A DNA stretch of 64,000 nucleotides from Enterobacter kobei (lineage in GTDB: Bacteria > Pseudomonadota > Gammaproteobacteria > Enterobacterales > Enterobacteriaceae). The notes below the pieces were generated by a model. That model saw only the letters and a list, made by a program, of their open reading frames with translations, was not told the DNA's origin and made no database searches. Below are positions 44,201 to 52,436 of the stretch, one piece after another; the stretch's first letter is position 1; every line of letters starts with the position of its first letter. The DNA lies in assembly GCF_018323985.1 (NCBI RefSeq), contig NZ_AP024590.1:930001-994000 (forward strand), in the 5' to 3' direction. The translations under genes and the position numbers were made by a program.

Positions 44201-44753
44201 CTTACAGGTGCCGCTTAGCGGACCAGGCATTTCTTTAAGCCAGCTACCGGTCCGCGAAAAACAGGTTGAGATGGAGTTTTATTTGCCGATCAGCGCCACC
44301 CTCACGGCACCGGCGCTTGATGCGCTGATCCGCCGTTACGATCCGTTGTCGGCGGACTGTCCGCCGCTGGATTTTCGCGATGTGCGCGGCATGTTAAAAG
44401 GCTTTATCGACCTTGTGTTTCGCCATAACGGACGCTATTACCTGCTCGATTACAAATCGAACTGGCTGGGGGAAAGCAGCGATGCTTACACGCAGCCGGC
44501 GATGGCGCAGGCCATGCAGGCGCACCGCTACGATCTGCAATACCAGCTCTATACCCTGGCGCTGCACCGCTATCTGCGTCATCGCATTGCCGGGTATGAT
44601 TACGAGCAGCATTTCGGCGGCGTGATTTATCTGTTCCTGCGCGGCGTGGATCGCGACGTGCCGGGGCAGGGGATTTTTGCCACCCGCCCGGATGTGCAAC
44701 TCATTAGCCAGATGGACGCGCTGTTCGCCGGTGAAATGCAGGAGAACAGATAA
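41211..44753 (+). CDS. recB: Exodeoxyribonuclease V beta chain RecB
   Basis: This 1180-residue subunit carries a slow 3'-5' SF1 helicase and the single nuclease of RecBCD. Walker A is 'ASAGTGKTFT', with Lys29. 'MIDEFQDTDPQQYRIF' is the DExx box, and 'VTIHKSKGLEYP' a late helicase motif. The C-terminal nuclease has 'LLDYKSNWL', where Asp1080 is the key metal ligand, as in E. coli. The ATG overlaps the ptrA stop, and the stop overlaps the recD start by one base. Confidence 0.98.
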   Translation: MTEPAQTLDPLRLPLTGERLIEASAGTGKTFTIAALYLRLLLGLGGPAAFPRQLSVEELLVVTFTEAATEELRGRIRSNIHELRIACLRGSSDNPLYTSLLNEIPDRQQAASWLLLAERQMDEAAVFTIHGFCQRMLSLNAFESGMLFEQQLIEDESLLRAQACADFWRRHCYPLPRDIAQVIHATWQGPLDLLKSINRYLQGEAPVIKSPPPENETLAERHQQIIRQINDMKARWLAACGEIDAVIEPSGIDRRKFNRGNQGKWIEKITAWAQEETRSYLLPDALEKFSQSFLSSRTKPDGVVPEHPLFVAIETFLAHPLTLSDLVLVKAMKEIREAVVREKRRRGVLGFDDMLSRLDSALHSDNGDALAAAIRQRFPVAMIDEFQDTDPQQYRIFRRIWRQQPDTALLLIGDPKQAIYAFRGADIFTYMKARSEVSAHYTLDTNWRSAPGMVASVNTLFSRMDNAFMFREIPFQPVKSAPKNSALRFEFDGQMQPAMSLWLMDGDGVSVGDYQTFMAQHCAAQIRDWLIAGQQGSAVLHDGNVSRAVKASDITVLVRSRHEAALIRDALTLLAIPSVYLSNRDSVFETPEAQELLWLLQAVLAPERESTLRSALATSMLGLNAQHIEALNLDEQAWDEVVEEFDGYRQLWQKRGVMPMLRALMKHRNIAENLLATSGGERRLTDILHISELLQEAGAHAESEHALVRWLAQHIAEPDSNASSQQLRLESDKHLVKIVTIHKSKGLEYPLVWLPFIANYRAQDQAFYHDRTSFEAVLDLSDAEESVALAEAERLAEDLRLLYVALTRSVWHCSLGIAPLFRRRGEKAGDSDFHHSACGRLIQQGEPRDAAGLRACLQSLESDNIALHIPGVPDNRRWQFNTDAPPSLRARDIERLVRDDWRVTSYSGLQQRGHSMAQDLLPRFDLDAAGERDAQETPALTPHQFPRGASPGTFLHSLFEDLDFTQPVAPEWVAEKLELGGFDEHWQPVLSEWINAVLQVPLSGPGISLSQLPVREKQVEMEFYLPISATLTAPALDALIRRYDPLSADCPPLDFRDVRGMLKGFIDLVFRHNGRYYLLDYKSNWLGESSDAYTQPAMAQAMQAHRYDLQYQLYTLALHRYLRHRIAGYDYEQHFGGVIYLFLRGVDRDVPGQGIFATRPDVQLISQMDALFAGEMQENR

Positions 44754-46579
44754 TGAATATGCAGAACTTATTACTGGAGGCCGTGGCGCAAAAAGCGCTG
44801 CGCCCGCTCGACGTGCAGTTTGCGCTCACCGTCGCCCGTGACGATGAACCGGCGGTGATGCTGGTGGCGGCGCTGTTAAGCCGTGATGCAGGGGAAGGGC
44901 ACGTTTGCCTGCCGCTGTCGCGCCTGTGCGTGGCCGAATTTAATCGCGTCTATCCGCAGTTGTTACCGTTGCTGGAAGAAGTGGGTGTGCCGGATGACTG
45001 GCATACCCTGCTGCTCGCATCGCCCGCGGTCAGCGCAGGCGATGAGCCAACGCCGATGGTGCTGACCGGCGAGCGGCTCTACCTTAACCGGATGTGGTGC
45101 AATGAGCTGACGGTGGCGCGCTTCTTCACCGAGGCTAACCAGCCGCTGCCGGTTAACGAAGAGGATATTAAACACTCGCTGGATGCGCTCTTTCCGGCGA
45201 CCGACGGCATCAACTGGCAAAAAATCGCTGCCGCCGTGGCGCTGACCCGCCGCATTTCGGTGATCTCCGGCGGGCCGGGCACGGGTAAAACTACCACCGT
45301 CGCTAAACTGCTGGCCGCGCTGGTACAGACCGCCAACGGCGAGAAATGCCGTATCCGGCTGGCAGCGCCTACCGGTAAAGCCGCCGCCCGCCTGACCGAA
45401 TCGCTCGGCGCAGCGCTGCGCCAGCTGCCATTAAGCGAGGAGCAAAAAACACGTCTACCGGATGAAGCCAGTACGCTGCACCGTTTACTGGGGGCTCAGC
45501 CGGGGAGCCAGCGTCTGCGCTATCACGCCGGAAACCCGCTGCATCTGGACGTGCTGGTGGTGGATGAAGCGTCGATGATTGACCTGCCGATGATGTCGCG
45601 GCTCATTGACGCATTGCCGCCCCACGGGCGGGTGATCTTCCTCGGCGACCGCGATCAGCTGGCGTCGGTGGAAGCGGGCGCGGTTCTGGGGGATATCTGT
45701 GCCTGGGTAAATGCCGGATACAGCCCGCAGCGCGCCGCAGAGCTGTCACGCCTCACCGGTATGCCGGTGCCCTGTGGCGAGCAGCAGGGGGCCGAAGCGC
45801 TGCGTGACAGCCTCTGCCTGCTGCAAACCAGCTACCGCTTTGGCAGCGACTCCGGTATCGGACAGCTGGCAGCGGCGGTAAACCGGGGTGATAAATCCGC
45901 CATGCGCGCGGTATTCAGCCAGGGCTTTACCGACATCGGCAAAAGCAGCTTACAGACCGGCGATGATTATCAGACCATGATTGACGATGCGCTGGCGGGC
46001 TATGCGCGCTATCTGCAACGGGTACGCGACGGCGCGCCGCCGGAAGAGGTGCTGGCGGCGTTCAGCGAGTTCCAGTTGCTGTGCGCACTGCGTGATGGCC
46101 CCTTTGGCGTCGGCGGCTTAAACGAGCGGCTGGAGCAGCGTCTGGCGCAAAAGCGCTGGCTGGTGCGTCATACCCACTCCCGCTGGTACGAAGGGCGTCC
46201 GGTGATGATTGCCCGCAACGACAGCGCGCTGGGGCTGTATAACGGCGATATTGGCGTGGCGCTGGATCGCGGGCAGGGAACGCGCGTCTGGTTTCCGCTG
46301 CCGGACGGCACCATTAAATCCGTCCAGCCGAGCCGTTTACCGGAACATGACACCGCCTGGGCGATGACGGTACACAAATCGCAAGGATCGGAGTTTGATC
46401 ACGCGGCGCTGATTTTACCGGGGCAGATTGTGCCGGTGGTGACCCGCGAACTGGTATACACCGCCATCACCCGCGCGCGGCGCAGACTGTCACTGTATGC
46501 GGACGATCGTATACTGGCGCAGGCGATTGCCACGCGCACCGAGCGGCGTAGCGGGTTAAGCGACATCTTTTCAGTGTGA
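44753..46579 (+). CDS. recD: Exodeoxyribonuclease V alpha chain RecD
   Basis: A 608-residue 5'-3' SF1 helicase, the fast motor of RecBCD and the part that restrains RecA loading before Chi. Walker A is 'GGPGTGKTTT' with Lys179. The DEAD-like box is 'LVVDEASMIDL', and 'TVHKSQGSEFDHAALILP' is the motif V region. The first 110 residues differ more from E. coli than the motor does. AGGAGA precedes the ATG, which shares one base with the recB stop (TAATG). Confidence 0.96.
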   Translation: MNMQNLLLEAVAQKALRPLDVQFALTVARDDEPAVMLVAALLSRDAGEGHVCLPLSRLCVAEFNRVYPQLLPLLEEVGVPDDWHTLLLASPAVSAGDEPTPMVLTGERLYLNRMWCNELTVARFFTEANQPLPVNEEDIKHSLDALFPATDGINWQKIAAAVALTRRISVISGGPGTGKTTTVAKLLAALVQTANGEKCRIRLAAPTGKAAARLTESLGAALRQLPLSEEQKTRLPDEASTLHRLLGAQPGSQRLRYHAGNPLHLDVLVVDEASMIDLPMMSRLIDALPPHGRVIFLGDRDQLASVEAGAVLGDICAWVNAGYSPQRAAELSRLTGMPVPCGEQQGAEALRDSLCLLQTSYRFGSDSGIGQLAAAVNRGDKSAMRAVFSQGFTDIGKSSLQTGDDYQTMIDDALAGYARYLQRVRDGAPPEEVLAAFSEFQLLCALRDGPFGVGGLNERLEQRLAQKRWLVRHTHSRWYEGRPVMIARNDSALGLYNGDIGVALDRGQGTRVWFPLPDGTIKSVQPSRLPEHDTAWAMTVHKSQGSEFDHAALILPGQIVPVVTRELVYTAITRARRRLSLYADDRILAQAIATRTERRSGLSDIFSV

Positions 46580-46581
46580 TA

Positions 46582-46605
46582 TTCCCCCCGCGCGTGGCGG
46601 GGGAA
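46582..46605. terminator. Hairpin between recD and argA
   Basis: TTCCCCC (46582-46588) can pair with the later GGGGGAA run (46599-46605). The two genes converge here, and no strong T tract follows on either strand. It may act as a shared, inefficient terminator. Confidence 0.4.
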
Positions 46606-46607
46606 CG

Positions 46608-47939
46608 TCAGCCGAGATCCGCCATCAGCACTTTTGAACGGCGCTGATAGTTGTACATCTCTTTTTTGCTCTCCGGCAGGGAGTCAATATCCACCGGTGT
46701 AAAGCCGCGCTCCTGGAACCAGTGAATGCTACGCGTGGTTAAAACAAAGAGTTTGCTTAACCCCATCTGTCGCGCCTGCAACGCCACGCGCTCCAGCAAT
46801 ACTTCACCGCGGGATGAACTGCGGTAGTCCGGATGCACCGCCACACACGCCATCTCACCGATTTTTTCTTCCGGGAACGGATACAGCGCCGCACAGGCGA
46901 TGGTCAGGCTATCGCGCTGAATAATGGTGAATTTGTCGATCTCCATCTCCAGTTGCTCACGCGAGCGACGCACCAGGATCCCCTGCTGCTCCAGCGGACG
47001 GATGAGTTCCAGTATGCCGCCGATGTCGTTGATGGTCGCACGACGGATCTGCTCGGCGCTCTCCATCACGATCTGCGTGCCGATACCGTCGCGGGAGAAC
47101 AGCTCCTGCAACAGCGCGCCATCTTCCTGATAGCTGATCAGGTGGCTGCGGCGCACGCCGCTGCGGCAGGCTTTGACTGCCCCACGCAGAAAGCGCACCG
47201 TACCTGACTGGTAATCCTGACGTGCTTCCAGTTCTTCAACGCGCGCCTGGGCATCGTTGGGGAAAAGTTCTGAAACGATATTGCCGTCGTCGTTAATCAC
47301 CCCCTGCGAGGAGCAGAAGCCGATCATCTTTTCCGCCTTCAGCTTAATCGCCAGCTGGGTGGCGATCTCTTCTGACGTCAGGTTAAAGCTTTCACCGGTC
47401 ACCGATACCGCCACCGGTCCCATCAGCACAATCGCGCCGCTGTCCAGCTGCCGGTGAATCGCTTCCTCGTCAATACGACGAATACGCCCGCTGTGGCAGT
47501 AGTCGACGCCATCATCCACGCCCAGTGGCTGGGAGATAATAAAGTTACCGCTCACGACGTTAATATGTGCGCCCTGCAGCGGTGTGTTGTTGAGGCTCAT
47601 CGACAGCCGGGCGGTGATATCAAGCTGTAGCTGACCTGCCGCCTGCTTAACCAGCTCCAGGGTTTTGGCGTCGGTGACGCGGGTATGTTTGTGATAAACC
47701 GGCTCGTGATGGTGTGCGGCAAGGTTTGCATCAATTTGTGGACGTGCGCCATACACCACGACCAGGCGAATTCCCAGGCTGTGCAGCAGGCCAATGTCGT
47801 TGACGATACTGGAAAAATTCTCATGTTCGATGGCTTCGCCACCCAGCATGATGACAAAGGTTTTTCCCCGATGGGCATTAATATAGGGAACAGAATGGCG
47901 GAATCCCTGGACCAGTTCGGTTCTACGCTCCTTCACCAC
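46608..47939 (-). CDS. argA: N-acetylglutamate synthase ArgA
   Basis: A 443-residue enzyme that acetylates glutamate with acetyl-CoA, the first and arginine-inhibited step of arginine synthesis. An N-terminal amino-acid-kinase-like domain (about 1-290, 'FVIMLGGEAIEHENF') binds the inhibitor, and a C-terminal GNAT domain carries 'VAVHPDYRSSSRGEVLLE'. Same length as E. coli ArgA. The start is a GTG ('MVKERRTELVQGF'), also used in E. coli. A double ARG box lies directly upstream, so ArgR represses it when arginine is plentiful. Confidence 0.97.
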   Translation of the reverse strand: MVKERRTELVQGFRHSVPYINAHRGKTFVIMLGGEAIEHENFSSIVNDIGLLHSLGIRLVVVYGARPQIDANLAAHHHEPVYHKHTRVTDAKTLELVKQAAGQLQLDITARLSMSLNNTPLQGAHINVVSGNFIISQPLGVDDGVDYCHSGRIRRIDEEAIHRQLDSGAIVLMGPVAVSVTGESFNLTSEEIATQLAIKLKAEKMIGFCSSQGVINDDGNIVSELFPNDAQARVEELEARQDYQSGTVRFLRGAVKACRSGVRRSHLISYQEDGALLQELFSRDGIGTQIVMESAEQIRRATINDIGGILELIRPLEQQGILVRRSREQLEMEIDKFTIIQRDSLTIACAALYPFPEEKIGEMACVAVHPDYRSSSRGEVLLERVALQARQMGLSKLFVLTTRSIHWFQERGFTPVDIDSLPESKKEMYNYQRRSKVLMADLG

Positions 47940-47951
47940 GGCACAACCCTC

Positions 47952-47990
47952 ACTGCATGATTATTCGGATTTTGTGTATTTTTATTCTTT
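47952..47990. promoter_or_regulatory. Double ARG box (ArgR operator) of argA
   Basis: Two 18-base sites, at 47952-47969 and 47973-47990, are separated by exactly three bases, the usual spacing for an ArgR hexamer. On the minus strand they read around GAATAAAAATACA and GAATAATCATGCA, close to the ARG box TGAATWWWWATTCA. They start 12 bases upstream of the argA GTG. Confidence 0.8.
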
Positions 47991-48167
47991 TATGGCGACG
48001 GGCGCAAGCCTAAATTTGTCGCGCGGCCATTTTCGTTCTGCCGGAAATTAAGTTACGAATGCTATGTTTACCCTTTTATTGATGACAGTTTATGCGTCAT
48101 TCGTTAAAGTTTTCGGTCAATTTGGACGTATAGATAGCTTATTAGATTTACTTTGCTCGGGAGAGGC

Positions 48168-49422
48168 ATGTCAGGATCCAATTCAATTATCAGCCGCCGC
48201 CGTTTACTGCAAGGGGCAGGCGCGATGTGGTTGCTCAGCGTAAGCCAGGTGGGACTGGCTGCGGTAAGCCAGGTTATCGCCGTGCGCGTCTGGCCTGCAT
48301 CCACCTATACGCGCGTGACCGTGGAATCGAACCGGTTATTAAAATATCGCCAGTTCGCCCTGAGTAATCCTGAGCGTCTGGTTGTGGATATTGAAGGCGT
48401 CAACCTGAACTCGGTCCTGAAGGGCGTGGGCATGCAGATCCGCGATGACGATCCCTTTATTAAATCCGCGCGCGTCGGGCAGTTCGACCCGAAAACCGTG
48501 CGTATGGTGTTTGAACTGAAACAGAATGTGACGCCGCATCTGTTCTCGCTGGCACCGGTCGCGGAGTTTAAAGAGCGTCTGGTGATGGATCTCTATCCGG
48601 TAAACGGACAGAACGAACAGGATCCGCTGCTGGCGTTGCTGGAAGATTATAATAAAGGTGAGCTGGACCGGCAGGTGCCGCCAGCGCAGAGTGGGCCGAA
48701 GCCGGGGAAAGCGGGGCGCGATCGCCCGATTGTGATCATGCTCGATCCGGGACACGGCGGGGAAGATCCCGGCGCGATTGGCAAATATAAAACCCGGGAA
48801 AAAGACGTGGTGCTGCAAATCGCCCGTCGGCTGCGAGCGCTCATCGATCGTGAAGCCAATATGAAAGCCTATATGACCCGTAACGAGGATGTGTTTATTC
48901 CGTTGAAGGTGCGGGTGGCGAAAGCCCAGAAGCAGCGTGCGGATCTGTTTGTCTCTATCCATGCGGATGCGTTTACCAGCCGGGCTGCGCGGGGTTCATC
49001 GGTATTTGCGTTGTCCACCAAGGGCGCAACCAGCACCGCGGCAAAATTTCTCGCCCAGACGCAGAACGCCGCTGACCTGGTGGGGGGGCGTCAGCAAAAG
49101 CGGCGACCGCTATCTCGATCATACGCTGTTCGACATGGTGCAGTCGCTGACCATCAACGATAGCCTGAAGTTTGGCAAAGAGGTGCTAAAGCGCCTTGGC
49201 ACTATCAACAGTCTGCATAAAAACCGTGTTGATCAGGCGGGCTTTGCGGTGCTGAAAGCACCGGATATTCCGTCGATCCTCGTCGAAACGGCGTTTATCA
49301 GCAATATTGAAGAAGAACGCAAACTGAAAACGGCAAAGTTCCAGCAGGAAGTGGCGGAGTCGATTCTGGCAGGGATCAAAGCATACTTTGCAGAAGGTGG
49401 GGCACTGGCACGACGCGGATAA
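48168..49422 (+). pseudogene. amiC: N-acetylmuramoyl-L-alanine amidase AmiC, frameshifted
   Basis: The intact gene would encode a 417-residue septal amidase that cuts the peptide off murein during daughter-cell separation. It has a Tat signal ('SRRRLLQGAGAMWLL'), an N-terminal AMIN domain for septal targeting and an Amidase_3 domain with the zinc motif 'LDPGHGGEDPG'. Here the frame shifts at a run of seven G (49082-49088); the expected 'DLVGGVSKSGD' needs six. Frame one ends at 49163 (331 residues). The second frame encodes the rest, including 'SILVETAFISN' with the catalytic glutamate. The total length is exactly 418 codons plus one base. A real mutation, programmed slippage and a sequencing error are all possible. 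Confidence 0.93.
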
Positions 49423-49451
49423 CGCGTCGTTTTGCTTTTCAGGAACGCAGA

Positions 49452-49478
49452 AACAAAAAAACACCCGTCAGGGTGTTT
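49452..49478 (-). terminator. Terminator of the tRNA-fMet operon
   Basis: An eight-base-pair stem, AAACACCC (49459-49466) with GGGTGTTT (49471-49478), closes a GTCA loop. On the minus strand it leads into a run of T. It lies seven bases after the last tRNA. Confidence 0.88.
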
Positions 49479-49485
49479 ATTGTGT

Positions 49486-49562
<77 letters not shown>

Positions 49563-49608
49563 TCCGTCTTTACTCTTCCATCGAGTAAACTTTCTCTTTG
49601 TGCATAAT

Positions 49609-49685
<77 letters not shown>

Positions 49686-49737
49686 TCCGTCTTTTACTCT
49701 TTCAATCGAGTAAACGTCTTACTTTAATGCACTTAAT

Positions 49738-49814
<77 letters not shown>

Positions 49815-49827
49815 TCCGTGGAAGCGC

Positions 49828-49855
49828 ACTATACTCCGCTCGCTCTTTGACGCAA
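49828..49855 (-). promoter_or_regulatory. Promoter of the tRNA-fMet operon
   Basis: On the minus strand TTGCGT (49850-49855) and TATAGT (49828-49833) are separated by 16 bases. A GC-rich discriminator (GCGC) follows, typical of stable-RNA promoters that respond to ppGpp. Confidence 0.7.
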
Positions 49856-50024
49856 CCCTTTTTCCAAAAAAAGGCGAATTTCATTGAGCATCTGAATAAA
49901 AATAGTGCAACCAGGCTATTTTTTATACTCTCCGGGGCTGTGATGCCGTTCGCACATTTCATTAGCGACACGGGTTTGTTATCTTCAGAGCACGCATTCG
50001 GCTTAAGTAAGAAGACGAGACATA

Positions 50025-51128
50025 ATGAAAGGACGTTGGGCGAAGTACCTTCTCACGGGCGCGATGGTAGTGATCCTCGCAGCTTGTTCCTCCAAACCGA
50101 CCGATCGCGGTCAACAATATAAAGACGGGAAATTCACCCAGCCTTTTTCTCTGGTTAATCAGCCTGACGCAGTAGGTGCGCCCATTAACGGCGGCGATTA
50201 CGCCGAACAGGTCAGTCAGGTGCGCACCGCGTCACCGCGTTTATATGGCAACCAGAGTGCCATCTATAATGCCGTGCAGGACTGGCTGCGCGCGGGTGGC
50301 GATACGCGCACCATGCGGCAGTACGGTCTGGACGCCTGGCAGATGGAAGGGGCCGATAACTACGGCAACGTGCAGTTTACCGGTTATTACACGCCAGTGG
50401 TGCAGGCGCGCCACACTCGTCAGGGCGAATTCCAGTACCCGATTTATCGTATGCCGCCAAAACGCGGACGCCTGCCGTCACGCGCGGAGATCTACGCCGG
50501 GGCGCTGAGCGACAACTATATCCTCGCCTACAGCAACTCGTTGATGGACAACTTCATTATGGACGTGCAGGGCAGCGGCTATATCGATTTTGGCGACGGT
50601 AGCCCGCTTAACTTCTTCAGCTACAGCGGCAAAAACGGTCACGCCTACCGCAGCATCGGCAAAGTGCTGATCGATCGCGGCGAAGTGAAGCGGGAAGATA
50701 TGTCGATGCAGGCGATCCGCCACTGGGGGGAAACGCACAGCGAAGCGGAAGTGCGTGAACTGCTGGAGCAGAACCCGTCCTTCGTCTTCTTCAAACCGCA
50801 ATCCTATGCGCCGGTGAAAGGGGCGAGCGGCGTACCGCTGATTGGCCGCGCTTCCGTGGCGTCTGACCGCAGTATTATTCCGGCCGGAACAACGCTGCTG
50901 GCGGAAGTGCCTCTGCTTGATAACAACGGCAAATTCAACGGACAGTACGAGCTGCGTCTGATGGTAGCGCTGGATGTGGGAGGGGCTATCAAAGGCCAGC
51001 ACTTCGACATCTATCAGGGGATTGGCGCCGAAGCCGGTCACCGTGCGGGCTGGTATAACCACTATGGCCGCGTATGGGTGCTGAAGACTGCCCCTGGCGC
51101 AGGATCGGGTAACGTGTTTAGCGGGTGA
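50025..51128 (+). CDS. mltA: Membrane-bound lytic murein transglycosylase A
   Basis: A 367-residue outer-membrane lipoprotein that cleaves the glycan strands of murein with formation of 1,6-anhydro ends. The lipobox is 'VILAACSS'. The MltA barrel follows, and the catalytic aspartate is expected in the C-terminal '3D' region around 'LMVALDVGGAIKGQHFDIYQG'. Length and sequence match E. coli MltA. It lies near the broken amidase gene amiC, but the two are separate units with the tRNA genes between them. Confidence 0.96.
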   Translation: MKGRWAKYLLTGAMVVILAACSSKPTDRGQQYKDGKFTQPFSLVNQPDAVGAPINGGDYAEQVSQVRTASPRLYGNQSAIYNAVQDWLRAGGDTRTMRQYGLDAWQMEGADNYGNVQFTGYYTPVVQARHTRQGEFQYPIYRMPPKRGRLPSRAEIYAGALSDNYILAYSNSLMDNFIMDVQGSGYIDFGDGSPLNFFSYSGKNGHAYRSIGKVLIDRGEVKREDMSMQAIRHWGETHSEAEVRELLEQNPSFVFFKPQSYAPVKGASGVPLIGRASVASDRSIIPAGTTLLAEVPLLDNNGKFNGQYELRLMVALDVGGAIKGQHFDIYQGIGAEAGHRAGWYNHYGRVWVLKTAPGAGSGNVFSG

Positions 51129-51145
51129 TCGTGCTACTATTTTGC

Positions 51146-51167
51146 CCCTCTCCTGAACAGGAGAGGG
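51146..51167. repeat. Perfect palindrome between mltA and tcdA
   Basis: CCCTCTCCTG (51146-51155) and CAGGAGAGGG (51158-51167) are perfect inverted arms around two bases. No T tract follows on either strand, so it is not a standard intrinsic terminator. Confidence 0.6.
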
Positions 51168-51195
51168 TGATCATCCATTCCATCTCTGAGGTTTT

Positions 51196-52002
51196 ATGTC
51201 TGCGGTAATCAGCGACGCGTGGCGTCAGCGTTTTGGTGGCACGGCGCGTCTGTATGGCGAAAACGCGTTGCAGCTTTTTGCGAATGCACATATCTGTGTG
51301 GTGGGCATCGGCGGCGTCGGCTCCTGGGCGGCGGAAGCGCTGGCGCGCACCGGTATTGGCGCGATCACTCTTATTGATATGGATGATGTCTGTGTAACCA
51401 ATACCAACCGGCAGATCCATGCCCTGCGGGACAGCGTCGGCCTTGCGAAATCCGAGGTAATGGCGGAGCGCATTCGCCAGATCAATCCGGAATGTCGGGT
51501 GACGGTGGTGGATGATTTTGTTACTGCCGACAACGTGGCCCAGTATATGAGCGCCGGATTCAGCTACGTCATTGACGCCATCGACAGCGTGCGGCCTAAA
51601 GCGGCGCTGATCGCCTGGTGCCGTCGCAATAAGATCCCGCTGGTGACCACCGGTGGTGCGGGCGGGCAGATCGATCCGACACAAATCCAGGTCAGCGATC
51701 TGGCGAAAACCATTCAGGATCCGCTGGCGGCGAAGCTGCGCGAAAGGCTGAAAAGCGATTTTGGCGTAGTGAAAAACAGCAAAGGCAAGCTCGGCGTGGA
51801 CTGTGTGTTTTCCACCGAAGCGCTGGTGTATCCGCAGGCGGACGGCTCGGTATGCGCGATGAAAAGCACCGCGGAAGGGCCAAAACGTATGGACTGTGCC
51901 TCAGGTTTTGGCGCGGCGACCATGGTCACCGCCACCTTTGGATTTGTGGCTGTGTCCCATGCGCTGAAAAAAATGATGGCGAAAGCGGCGCGTCAGGCCT
52001 GA
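51196..52002 (+). CDS. tcdA: tRNA threonylcarbamoyladenosine dehydratase TcdA (CsdL)
   Basis: A 268-residue E1-like enzyme that uses ATP to cyclise N6-threonylcarbamoyladenosine at position 37 of ANN-decoding tRNAs. The nucleotide site is 'VVGIGGVGSWAAEALAR', followed by 'LIDMDDVCVTNTNRQ'. It matches E. coli TcdA over its full length. It faces csdE/csdA, whose products supply it with sulfur-transfer partners in E. coli; its stop overlaps the csdE stop on the opposite strand by ten bases. Confidence 0.96.
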   Translation: MSAVISDAWRQRFGGTARLYGENALQLFANAHICVVGIGGVGSWAAEALARTGIGAITLIDMDDVCVTNTNRQIHALRDSVGLAKSEVMAERIRQINPECRVTVVDDFVTADNVAQYMSAGFSYVIDAIDSVRPKAALIAWCRRNKIPLVTTGGAGGQIDPTQIQVSDLAKTIQDPLAAKLRERLKSDFGVVKNSKGKLGVDCVFSTEALVYPQADGSVCAMKSTAEGPKRMDCASGFGAATMVTATFGFVAVSHALKKMMAKAARQA

Positions 52003-52436
52003 CGCGCGGCATCTTGTACGGCGGCGGCCAGCGCGGCGAGTCCCTGACTGCGCGAAGCGCTAAGCTGCCCGCGTAACCCCAGTTCATCAAACAGCGCCAG
52101 CGGATCCTGTGCCAGCAGGGTCGGCGCCGTTTTCCCTTCCACTGCCGTCAGCAGCACCGCCAGCAATCCGCGCACAATGCGGCCTTCGCTGTCGCCGAAG
52201 AAATGCAGTTTTCCCTCGCCTGAAAGGGTGTAGCCCAGCCAGACACGATTCTCACAGCCGGGAATTTCCCGCGCCTGGGCTTTCAGTTCATCCGACAGGG
52301 CAGGCAACTGCTTGCCGAGCAGGATCAGCTGACGGTATTTATCTTCCCACTGCGTCAGCGGGTTAAAGATCTGACGCAGGGTATCTTCAGTCACGGCGCT
52401 GCCGAACGGGTGTCCGGCGAAAGCAGGGTTAGTCAT
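51993..52436 (-). CDS. csdE: Sulfur acceptor protein CsdE
   Basis: A 147-residue SufE-family protein that accepts persulfide sulfur from CsdA. The acceptor cysteine is Cys61 in 'REIPGCENRVWLGY'. Its ATG overlaps the csdA stop (ATGA), so the pair is translated together. SufE alone would fit the fold, but adjacency to csdA and the E. coli synteny favour CsdE. In E. coli the CsdA-CsdE pair interacts with TcdA. Confidence 0.95.
   Translation of the reverse strand: MTNPAFAGHPFGSAVTEDTLRQIFNPLTQWEDKYRQLILLGKQLPALSDELKAQAREIPGCENRVWLGYTLSGEGKLHFFGDSEGRIVRGLLAVLLTAVEGKTAPTLLAQDPLALFDELGLRGQLSASRSQGLAALAAAVQDAARQA

Noticed and set aside
48937..49422. Second amiC frame as a separate gene
   Set aside because: Its protein is exactly the missing C-terminal part of AmiC, and the internal start has no ribosome site.
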